Positions 22,525 to 31,737 of a DNA stretch of 64,000 nucleotides are shown here, piece after piece. A model generated the notes under the pieces. It did no database searches. It saw nothing but the letters and a program-made list of their open reading frames with translations, and had not been told where the DNA came from. Numbering within the stretch: the first letter of the stretch is position 1; every line of letters starts with the position of its first letter. Source of the DNA: Hygrophila difformis (taxonomy: Eukaryota > Streptophyta > Magnoliopsida > Lamiales > Acanthaceae); the NCBI GenBank assembly GCA_030278955.1, contig JAOANR010000001.1, forward strand, positions 5,816,874-5,880,873, in the 5' to 3' direction. Position numbers and translations under genes: made by a program.

Positions 22525-23389
22525 ACGCACAGATTTTACACTTAAATAACACAACAAAACAAACGATAATAAACTACTTATTTAATATAATTATCATAAT
22601 TAATAATAATACTAATACTAATAATAATAATAATATATAACTCACAAGTGCAACAAATACTTAAGTTATTAGTAATACTGTAAGTAAACATAATACCAAC
22701 AACAATAATATTTATTATTCTAAAACAAGTAATAATAATAGTAACATTAACATAAATTATAAATAATATAAAAACTGTAAAAAAAAGTTAAAATTTGCGA
22801 CGAAAAAAAAAAACAATATCATACGCAACCATGAATTTAAAAAAAAAAATCACTTTTCTTTATTAACTAAATATAATATTATGACTAAAAAAGCGAATTT
22901 AACTAAATTAGTACATACCATTGCTAAAGAAACAATAGATCTATAATTTAGGCTTAACAAAAGGAGCATCACTCACTACACACATTAAATAACTTAGATC
23001 CGAAACGAAAACTAACAATTTAATTACAATCATTTCAAATCAACAATTTAAAGATAAATCTCTTACCCAAAGTGGTCGTACCCTGGACCCTTAAATCTTC
23101 AATTCTTTGTCTCACTGGATGCTCCCAAAATGCGCAAGATAAATCTCCCTTTACATATGAATTTCTCCTCCCAAATATGAATGTTGGACAGTGCAGGAAT
23201 GATAATTTAGAGATAGATCTATGAATTTTATTGCTCTCATCCATGGTGGGTGGTGAGGAATAAATTATGTCCACCATGGCGGGGTCGGGATAATAAAACT
23301 AGGTTCGTAAAAGAACCATCTCAATGACCGAACCACTTTCCCGTTTCCCAATGTCTGATGGGAATAAATCCAGCCCCACATCTGTGCAC
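22525..23389. other. AT-rich non-coding stretch of the MULE right arm
   Basis: AT-rich sequence between the transposase promoter cluster and the right terminal repeat. No convincing open frame. Confidence 0.5.
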
Positions 23390-23678
23390 TGGATCGTGTA
23401 CGAATCATATGGACCGTGGTCAATGTAAACAAACCACGAATCCACTGCCACGTGGAGCTCCGGTTCGTCTTCAACACTCCGGGATCGTGGCCGGTCCGGA
23501 CCTTTGAAGACGCTCCACCCGTTCTTAATCACCCTTAACTAATTAATCCCAGGGTCGTGCTTTTCAACCCGGTTCGTATACGAACCACCACACGAACCAG
23601 GGTCTTTTTGGCCTTTTCGGGTACAAAAGTTAAGGTATTTCGGCGGCTGGCAAAAAAGATTGTTGTCAGGACCTGACC
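23390..23678 (-). repeat. right terminal inverted repeat of the MULE
   Basis: This is the reverse-complement partner of 2131-2410. It contains the perfect 16-bp palindrome GGTTCGTATACGAACC at 23571-23586, at the position equivalent to the near-palindrome in the left repeat. Further CACGAACC, GGATCGTG and CACGGTCC-type motifs lie inward. Confidence 0.8.
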
Positions 23679-23744
23679 GGGCACTGCGTGTTCGGACCCT
23701 ATTTGATTAAAGTCGACCAACAAATAATAACGAGTAGTGCTACT

Positions 23745-23905
23745 CGTACTCGATTCGGGACTCGGCTCGAAAAAAACTCTACTCGTACTCGACTATCGTT
23801 ACTCGACTCCAGCTCGAACTCGAGCTCGAGCTCGCATCAAGTCAAGCTCGACTCGAACTCGACTCGATTATTTGAGCTCGACTCGACTCGATAACACCAT
23901 TAACA
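23745..23905. repeat. CGAGCT/CTCGACTCG low-complexity block
   Basis: Dense repeats of ACTCGAACTCGAGCTCG and variants. Such blocks form the ends of plant hAT-type MITEs. A related block follows at 24430-24672. No clear terminal pair was found here. Confidence 0.5.
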
Positions 23906-23972
23906 CACATTTTAATTAATCTTCGTTTCATACTTTCCCTCGCAGTCCACTCTATTTTCTATTAGAAAAAAT

Positions 23973-24235
23973 ATACTTCCTCCGTTTTTTTTTGTTAGCT
24001 ACATTTGACATTTTACTACTGTTCACTCATATACTTTGACTTAAAGTTTTATCATGGTTATATAAGTTAAAATATAGCCAAGTGAGATCTTGTTAGATTC
24101 GTCTTGTCCTGTAGTTTTTAAGTATCGAACTTTTAGAATTTACTTCCTCTAAAATATCTAAACAAGGAAAAATAGTCATTCTGTGAATTTTCAGTCTCGT
24201 CTCGTCTCGTGCTGGGTGGGTCCGTAGCAATCTTT
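23973..24235 (+). mobile_element. Stowaway-like MITE, right end decayed
   Basis: It begins TACTTCCTCCGT and carries the shared core (ATAGCCAAGTGAGATCTTG then TTAGATTCGTCT). The expected inverted right end is not clear. It ends near GGGTCCGTAGCA, a motif that precedes the right terminus in the other copies. Confidence 0.55.
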
Positions 24236-24429
24236 AAACTATCTAATCAAGGAAAAATAGTCATTCTAAAAAATTAAAATATATTTTTAAAGAATTTTAA
24301 TTCTAACTTTAGTTGTACGATAATCAACACAATATTCAAGTATCAAATTAAATTGTGTCTTTTAGGCTATGGTTAAAGATTCTAAATCAAATGTTAAGAA
24401 AAATAAAATAAATACATACTTAAACTACA

Positions 24430-24672
24430 AATTCAAGCTCGATCTTAGCAAAAAAAGAACACGCCAACTACTCGAATTTAAACTCGAACTCGATGATACT
24501 CGAGCTCGAACTCGACTTGATGATACTCGAGCTCGAGCTCGAACTCGAATATATGTTGTCAAGCTCAAGCTCAAGTATCATGATACTCGAGCTCGACTCG
24601 ACTCGATATCACCCCTAGCTCAAGCTCAAGTATCATGATAATTGAGCTTGACTCGACTCGATATCACCCATA
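24430..24672. repeat. second CGAGCT low-complexity block, hAT-like end
   Basis: Repeated ATACTCGAGCTCG and AAGCTCAAGCTCAAG units ending in CTCGATATCACCCCTAG at about 24618. Read backwards, this is a TAGGGGTGATAT end typical of hAT-type MITEs. The last piece is duplicated at 24619-24672. Confidence 0.5.
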
Positions 24673-24800
24673 AGTGTGTAGGAGCCCAAACCACACAAAT
24701 TATAAAGGGGATAAAGGGGAGGGATAGGGGCCGGGTGGGAATCGAACCCCCAACCTATGGTTGGAAGGCAGGGAACATGACAGTTTGGGCCAAGTCCCAT
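24673..24800 (-). mobile_element. tRNA-derived SINE, fragment
   Basis: On the minus strand it reads GGGTTCGATTCCCACC (a pol III box B match), CCTATCCCT and then TTATAATTTGTGTGGTTTGGGCTCC. It shares this order with copies at 26588, 26930 and 36500. The box A end is degenerate. Confidence 0.55.
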
Positions 24801-24821
24801 TCCCTCAAATATGACTATGTT

Positions 24822-25384
24822 TTTTTTTTTTTTTGGCTTAGCAGTCCGGAAAGGCTAGGAAAGAAATGGAAAAGAAGAAAATAAAAAGATACAAGAAATG
24901 AAACCAAAATCCAGCAAAATATGCCACAAGGCACTACACCCTAGTGTCTAGGAAACCAGATGCCAGCACTGTCTGCCGCCAAAAGAGGCAGTATCTGGTC
25001 CGGTGGAAAAGCCCAGGTTGTGTAAAAAAGTTCGCTCTCCACACCTATTCTTGCAAGTCCATCCGCAACCGCATTTCCTTCTCTCAAAATGTGCTCAAAG
25101 CGACAAGTAGAAAATGTTTTTCGAAGATCATCAATCTGAGCAAGTATTGCTGCAAGCCAGTGGTTAGGACATGGAGTAGACTGTAGTAATCGAACAGCAT
25201 GACTTGGATCACACCTGCATATAATTTCTCGGTAACCCTTTTCAACCGCCAACTGAAGGCCATGTAAAACACCCATTAACTCAGCTTGTAACACCGGAAC
25301 GTTACCCAAATAACCTGAAACACCCCAGAGCCAGCATCCAGCGGAATTTCTTATTACTGCCCCGAACCTAACACGTTCTCTATT
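24822..25384 (-). mobile_element. 5'-truncated LINE with RNase H-like domain and 18-bp target duplication
   Basis: The insert is flanked by CTCAAATATGACTATGTT at 24804-24821 and 25385-25402, a perfect 18-bp duplication. Read on the minus strand it ends in a poly-A tract (the T run at 24821-24834). The open frame at 24941-25372 matches the C-terminal RNase H-like domain of plant non-LTR elements: LQAELMGVLHGLQLA, a CRCDPSHAVRLL segment and HILREGNAVADGLARIG. Only the 3' end of the element was inserted, as is usual for LINEs. Confidence 0.92.
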
Positions 25385-25501
25385 CTCAAATATGACTATG
25401 TTGAGATCAGTAAAGTATTTTTTAACTGAAAAAACATAAAATTTAGGGGAAAATATATTATGTAAATCCTATATATCATTATATATAAGTACGAATGTCT
25501 G

Positions 25502-25700
25502 CCCTTCTGCCACCTCAACTGACCTTTTTGCCATTCATTTCCTTCAGTCTTTTTCCTCTCATTCTTGGGTCTGTCTATTTTGCCCCTTCTTTCAATCAGT
25601 CCTTCTACCACCTGAACTGACCTTTTTGCCCTTCATTTCCTTCAGCCTTTTTCCTCTCATTCTTGGATCTGTCTATTTTGCCCCTTCTTTCAATCAGCAT
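25502..25700 (+). repeat. 98-bp tandem duplication near the Helitron 5' end
   Basis: A unit beginning CCTTCTGCCACCTCAACTGA is repeated 98 bases later with few changes. More diverged copies of its CCACCTCAA...TTTTGCCCTTC part follow at about 25728. Confidence 0.75.
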
Positions 25701-25898
25701 TTTATTAATGGAAGGTGGTTTGCCACCTCAAATGACGATTTTGCCCTTCAAATGATGAAAGGTTTTTAATTTGCTACGTAATATGTCTAATTTACCCTTA
25801 AAGTATGAATGATTTTTTGTTTTCTACGTAAAATGACTATTTTACCCTTTAATTTGTGTTGTATTTACTCCAAAATACAACCTATTTTGTCATCTTAT

Positions 25899-26160
25899 AT
25901 ACTTCCTCCGTCGTTCAATAAGTGCAATATGTTGAAAAATGACTCTATTCACAGAAACACTTTGAGTTAAAGTTTTATCATAGTTATACAAGTTAAAATA
26001 TAGCCAAGTGAGATGTAGTTAGATTCGTCTCGCCATGTAGTTTTTTAACATCAAACTTTTAAAATTTTTACTTATACCGATTTGAGTTATTAATGGTTTA
26101 AAATGTGCATTAGACTGTGTGCTGGGTGGGTCTCTAGCACTTATAAAAATACTGGAAGTA
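25899..26160 (+). mobile_element. Stowaway-like MITE nested in the Helitron
   Basis: Ends TACTTCCTCCGT and ACTGGAAGTA are inverted and flanked by TA. The shared core (ATAGCCAAGTGAGAT, TAGATTCGTCT) and GCTGGGTGGGTCT before the right end are present. Its position shows that it either inserted into the Helitron or was carried with it. Confidence 0.7.
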
Positions 26161-26474
26161 TATATTTTATCTTAAGTTGTTTTTCTATTTACTTCAAACG
26201 TCATTGGTGGGTCCCACTTTTTTTTCCTTCCAAATATCTTTAGTTTTACATTTGACAATGATAATATTTGCATAAAAAAGGTATAAAAGTTAGAGTATTT
26301 TTTTATTTACTTCAAGTTTTGTCCTTACATTAAACTAATATTGAAAATACAAATGCATTTTTTCCTCTTAGATATTCGTATCGTTAAGGCTATCAGATGT
26401 AATTAATTCTATATGAAATAATTAAAATAATAATATCATAACGACTGAGGGGCATAGCCCGCTCAACGAGACTA

Positions 26475-26508
<34 letters not shown>

Positions 26509-26587
26509 TTCTGTTACCCTTTAATTAGTAGCCCATATAATATATTTGATGGACGATTATTACCATATAAACATTTTAATTATATAT

Positions 26588-26750
26588 GAGAATGGAGACT
26601 TGGTTTAGTGGTCATGTCCCATAACTTCTAACCTTATGGTTTGATTCCTACATGGCGCCCTATCCCTCAACATCCTTTGTAATTTGTGTGGCTTGGGCTC
26701 CCATATAACTTTGACGACATATGAGTGTGAATGTTTAAAAAAATATATTT
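26588..26750 (+). mobile_element. tRNA-derived SINE
   Basis: Box A-like TTGGTTTAGTGGTCATG near the start is followed at tRNA-like spacing by a box B match (GGTTTGATTCC), then CCTATCCCT and CTTTGTAATTTGTGTGGCTT. The head-body order matches the other copies here, so this appears to be the most complete family member. Confidence 0.65.
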
Positions 26751-26929
26751 TAATTACATAAAATTATCTATCATTATAACTCTATTCCTCCTCCATATTT
26801 AAATTTAATTATATTATCTGTCATACCAAAATCCAAAATTTATTCCATATTAATATTATTAATATCAGCATCTAAGGAGAGGATAAACTATACATATATA
26901 CTCACTTTATCTCCAACAGCTTTAATAAA

Positions 26930-27055
26930 AGGGGTGATCCGACTCTTAACCTATGGATTGGGGTTTCTGTTCCACTCGGCACTTACCCATTCCCTTTATC
27001 CTTTGTAATTTGTATAACATGGCTCCCACCACTTTTTCTAGCCCGTATAATGTTC
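26930..27055 (+). mobile_element. SINE fragment, same family
   Basis: Degenerate box B (GGGGTTTCTGTTCC), then CCATTCCCTTTATCCTTTGT and AATTTGTATAACATGGCTCC, matching the 3' body of the SINE at 26588. Confidence 0.5.
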
Positions 27056-27841
27056 AATGGAAAAAAAAAAGCTTAAAATAAAATTAGTTAGAGGAAAGCT
27101 TTGTTCTTATTTTACATTTTTTCAATGAATTAATGAAGTGAGTAATAGCACAAGTTCTCTAATTTTGTCACTATTGGTGATGTCTACTTTCTTTGTTTTT
27201 ATGTAGATTATTATTATGACATGCCCGATTAATAAATGATGGTAGTTCTATACTTTGTTGACCGAAATAGAACATAAGTGAAATTAAAATGGAAATAAAC
27301 GAAATACCTCTCATTAACATATATATTTAGCAGTTGAGTTTATAATATGTAGATGGTCTTTAGATCTGCATGTGCCTAAATGATGGAGGGAGCTTTTGAC
27401 TAACCATTGTATATATGCATGATTTTTCCATGGTTGAGCATCATTTTTAAGATGCAAATATCTCTTGATATTTATACGTTATTTTTCCATAGCAAGACAC
27501 CATTTCTATAGGTTTTACCACAATTTCATCACCAACACAGTTTATAATACACTGTGTAAAATCAAATTTAATTCATCGCAAAATTTTCCATGGCATATAG
27601 TATAGTAATTTGTACAACGTTAAGCTATATATATTTATATTTTACACTTTATTAACTCCAATATCTTTGTGTTAGATACTTCGTTAAATTGTGCATACTA
27701 CTTTCACATTTTTTTTGGGTTTAAATTTTAAAAACAAACGTCGTATGATTTTTAAATTATTTTTCTTAAAATAAAAAAGAGAGAGAGAAACCCCATACGC
27801 CCACTTGTAGGACTTTGCTTTTCTCCTCCAATCATATCATA
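27056..27841. other. AT-rich gene-free spacer
   Basis: No coding signal, terminal repeats or tandem structure that I can support. Confidence 0.5.
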
Positions 27842-28104
27842 TACTTCCTCTGTTCTCATATAAATGCGTCATTCCTGTATTTCACGCAGTCCAAGATACA
27901 TTTTTAAATGTTTATAACTCAAATTGTATATAAGTAAAAATATAAAAAATTAATATTCTAAAACTATGTGATTAGACGAATCTAACAAGATCTCATATGA
28001 CTATATTTTTCTTATATAACTATGTCTAAAAAATTAGTCAAAGCTAACAAATGAATAGTTACTACTATGCAAATGGTTCACTTATATGAGAATGGAGTAA
28101 GTAC
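27842..28104 (-). mobile_element. Stowaway-like MITE
   Basis: Ends TACTTCCTCTGTTCTCATAT and its inverted partner ATATGAGAATGGAGTAAGTA. The core is present in reverse orientation (AGACGAATCTAACAAGATCT). Confidence 0.8.
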
Positions 28105-28946
28105 TTCAACGTGTTGAAGAAATAAAAAAAATGAGTAAAGAAGGAAATTGGGGCCTCATAATTTGACCAAATAAAATTGGTGTAAATTTCATTGTGGCAT
28201 GTTTATTGGTTAATTATTTGTTTGTATATAGTAATTGATGATGATGATGTTGTTAGGGGTAGGGTCCCATTCCCACTTTAATTTACTTTTGGTGAGTCAT
28301 GTTGGAATGTTTTTTGTAATTTCTTAGTACTACCATTCATTCATTCATGGACTATGTGGTCACACACTATATGAGTATATTTTGTGAACCTTCCTTTATT
28401 CTCAATTAAAATGTACTTCATAAATGATGTTTTATATCCATGCATAATCAACTCATTTAATTAATTAATTAATTTGTTACTACTTAAGAGTACTATGTAA
28501 TCGATGTATGTAACCTCGTAAATCACAAATGTTCGATCGCCTCTCAAAATTATGATCTTTTTTCGTCCCGGTGATGCATGCATGTTGGGTCGATTTAAGG
28601 TAATTGAGCATAGTGTTTTATTTTATTTTTGTGGCTCCAATAGACGTGTGTATTATTATTAGTACATCATTATTCTCTCCAAAATACTGAATTTCTTGTA
28701 ACTAAGTTTTTAATCATATAAGGCTTTAAAGGGCTTTCCAAGCGGGTGCCACGAATTCAATCCATAAATATTTGCCATGCATTTAGTAATCACTAATACC
28801 AATATTTTATTAGTTAAAATTAAACAAACAGGCATAATAATAAATAAATACATAAATAATGAGTGAAAAATGTATCAGACCGACAGACCCCCTATTATTC
28901 GTGCAATGATGAATGTGTGTTGCATTTCGGCAGTAGAAATATTTAA
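28105..28946. other. gene-free spacer
   Basis: AT-rich, with an ATTA run near 28460. No feature I can support. Confidence 0.5.
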
Positions 28947-28954
28947 AATATACT

Positions 28955-29470
28955 TAGAGGTGTAAACGAGCCGAACCGAATCGAGCTTCAAGTGTTTGAG
29001 CTTTATTCGTTAAGCTTAACGAACGAACACGAACCGAGCCAAAAATCTTAACGAGCCAATTTTCATGTTTGAGCTCTGTTTGTTTAACCTTACGAACGAG
29101 CTAATAACGAACGAACACGAGCCTAGTCGAGCTCAGTTAACGAACCATTTATTTTATTAATAAATTTATTTATTTTAGAATTAAATTAGGTGTGAAAATG
29201 TAATGTATATTGTAGTATAATTTATGAGAGAAATGCGAAATTAATAAAAATAAAAAATGGAAAGAACAACTATGATAAAATTTTTATTTTTTATAATATA
29301 TATTCCATTAAAAAATAATTCCGAACTGTTCGCGAACTTAACGAACGAACACACAAACCAAATTATGTGTTTGAGCTCGGTTCGTTTAAATTACCGAACG
29401 AGCTACTAACGAACGAACACGTGTCGAAACGAGCTCAGCTCACGAACTGTTTGTTCTATTTACAGATCTA
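28955..29470. mobile_element. hAT-type MITE with perfect 8-bp target duplication
   Basis: Flanked by AATATACT on both sides (28947-28954 and 29471-29478). The left end TAGAGGTGTAAACGAGCC pairs with the right end, TAGATCTGTAAATAGAAC in reverse. The arms are GAACGAACACGA and GAGCTC-rich, the centre AT-rich. Eight-bp duplications are the hAT hallmark. The right copy of the duplication overlaps the first bases of the next Stowaway element. Confidence 0.88.
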
Positions 29471-29474
29471 AATA

Positions 29475-29723
29475 TACTCCCTCCATTATTTTAGGAGTGC
29501 AATGACGATGTATATTTTAAACAATTAATAACTTAAATTGTGTACAAATAAAATTTATAAAAAATTGATATTCAAAAACTATAAGTTTAAACGAATCTAA
29601 CAAGATCCTACCTGATTATATTTTTTCTTATATAACTATGATAAAAATTTAAATTAATTATTAAATTATAAATAATGCAAAATAGTGTAGTTGTGTAATA
29701 GTACTAAGAAAACGGAGGGATTA
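29475..29723 (-). mobile_element. Stowaway-like MITE
   Basis: Left end TACTCCCTCCATTATTTTAG; right end AAACGGAGGGATTA. The reverse-oriented core (CGAATCTAACAAGATCCTAC) is present. A second AAACGGAGGGATTA follows at about 29749, suggesting a short end duplication. Confidence 0.75.
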
Positions 29724-29764
29724 TTCCCTGAAAAAAAAAAACAAAAAAAACGGAGGGATTACTA

Positions 29765-30540
29765 ATGTATAATGTTGTGGGGAGTGGGGACTATTGTATG
29801 CAGTAGTATAAGAAATGTTATAAAGACAACAGTGAAGAAAAACAAATACTACTAGTATACCCTACCCTCACACCTTTTACAGCTATTCCATAATGTTATA
29901 ACATGGTGATAACAATTAAATTAAAATAAAATGTCTTTTAACGAAATCCGCCACACCTTTAATTCGTATAGTATTTGCTTGCTTTCATATGGACTTGTTT
30001 GGATGCCGGCATATTTAGAAGCATATAGCGGATTCAATCAGCATATTCTCTCATAATTCTCTCTCCGAATCTGCTGACTCACAAACATCCCTATAATTAT
30101 TGTTCAGTTCTATTTATTCTGTATTTAAGCTATAGATTCATGTGGTTGTGTAGGTTGACAACATATTAATTATACGAGGAGGAATTTATGAATTGAATCT
30201 CGATTAAAAAAAAACCACTAATTGAGAAGTCGAACATGATTTAATTTCCAAGTCAATCTTTTTTCTTTTGGCTCACACAAATGAATTGAATCTCGATAAA
30301 AACCACTAATTGAAGTTAAATGATTAGCTGATGATTTATTATTATTATTATTATTATTATTATGGTTTAAAATATCCAAGGTAAAAATTCCAATCTGGCC
30401 ATGATTTTATTTCGACTTATATTGAAAGTGATTGAAATTAGTGACAATGGAAAAGAAACATGTGGGGACAAACTATCAAATATGCATATTATAGAGATAG
30501 TGGAAACCTCTCTGTCAACTGGAGTATATAATGCTTCATT
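29765..30540. other. gene-free spacer
   Basis: No coding or structured feature beyond a short ATT run at 30338-30362. The phrase GAATTGAATCTCGAT-AAAACCACTAATTGA occurs twice (about 30193 and 30282). Confidence 0.5.
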
Positions 30541-30564
30541 GTTTCTTTCAATTTTGTCACTGAG

Positions 30565-30772
30565 TAATTATAATTAGAATTTTTAATATAATTATATAAG
30601 TTAAAATATAGTCAAGTGAGATCTTGTTAGATTCATCTGATCGCATATGTTAAGAATATCAAATTTTCATAATTTTTACTTATATGCAATTTGAGTTATC
30701 GAGGATTAAAAACATGTATTGGATTACGTGTAATATAGGTCCGTAACATTTTAAAAAGAACGAGGTATTACT
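30565..30772 (+). mobile_element. Stowaway-like MITE, left end lost
   Basis: The core ATAGTCAAGTGAGATCTTG (about 30607) and the decayed right end AAAAGAACGAGGTATTA are present. No left inverted end. Confidence 0.5.
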
Positions 30773-30934
30773 CCTACTAATACTCTAATACTAATACTAA
30801 TCCCAAACATACTCTATATCCTAAAAGAAACATGTTCATATATATACTCTATATATTACTACTACTATATGTTAAGAAATTAATAGGCTATGCCCACTAA
30901 TATTTTTAAGAAGTAATTTTAAACCTGGAAAAGG

Positions 30935-31070
30935 TTTTAAAAAAATAAGGGATGAGCACGTAATTAAAATGGGATTCGATTTTCTATCCGATCCCTGCTC
31001 ATTCTCTTTATTCTTTTTATAATTTATGTGGTATGAACTCTTACTACTCTTTCTTTGGCTCGGGGTTTTA
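30935..31070 (+). mobile_element. degenerate SINE fragment
   Basis: GGGATTCGATTTTCTATCCG followed by CTCATTCTCTTTATTCTTTT and TATAATTTATGTGG matches the box B-to-body order of the local SINE family with many changes. Confidence 0.35.
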
Positions 31071-31737
31071 AAAAAAACCATGTAGCAAAAAAAAACGCAT
31101 CCCTCACCCTCCCACTTCTGCATTCCATATTAAAACATAAAAATGTATACTAAGTACTAAAAATCAAATATAGCAAACTAAAATAATTTAAGATGAACTG
31201 TACACAAAGAAAGAATTTATTTATTTATTTTAGGATAATAATAATAATGTAATGTCCCTGCTACATATCATCATCTCCGTCTGCTGAATTCTGCAACTCT
31301 GTATCAGTCTGTCAGCTGCACAGACAGAAGGCTCTGTTTGGCTCCGCACCAAACACATGCTTCTTTTCTTTTTATTTTTTCTGGGTAACGTACTTGCAAA
31401 CACATGCTTAATCCTCCATTTTTTGGTTTGATCTTGAATTTCTTGTTTGCCAATAATCGAATATCACAAGGAGAAAATTGTAAGGAAAAATCGAATATTT
31501 TACTGTATTTTTTTTTTTGGAGAAATTCAACCACCATGGCTGAACTTTTTGACAATCCTTTTGTATCCCCTTTTCCTTTACCTTTCCCTCACGAGAAATT
31601 TTCCATATTTTTATTGGTAAATAATAGTAATAATATATTTTTTTTTCTGGGTTTCTTCAGAGACTGTTTTTCTTGCAGTGTTGAGCTGATAAAAGGGTAA
31701 GGCAGTGTTTGGAGCGGAGAAAATTTTGTACGAAAGA

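Larger units (their letters stand above)
2109..23699. mobile_element. 21.6-kb Mutator-like element (Ulp1-type MULE)
   Basis: Both ends carry long diverged inverted repeats (about 2131-2410 and 23390-23678). The element is flanked by a perfect 9-bp duplication, TATTTGATT (2100-2108 and 23700-23708), the length typical of MULEs. The outermost 20 bp match poorly, so the exact termini are less certain than the core inverted repeat. Inside are a MuDR-type transposase on the minus strand and a DUF1985/Ulp1-like gene on the plus strand, converging. Ulp1-carrying MULEs are a known plant class. This copy is enlarged by tandem repeats, by an LTR-like insertion in a transposase intron and by a host-like WG-rich fragment. 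Confidence 0.8.
25467..26475 (+). mobile_element. non-autonomous Helitron
   Basis: The 3' end has the hairpin GGGC-ATA-GCCC (26450-26460), then 11 bases and CTAG (26472-26475) followed by T. The likely 5' end is TCCTATATATCATTATATAT at 25467, preceded by A. Helitrons begin with TC, end with CTRR after a hairpin, and insert between A and T without duplicating target bases. It has no coding capacity. A Stowaway MITE sits inside. Confidence 0.7.
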
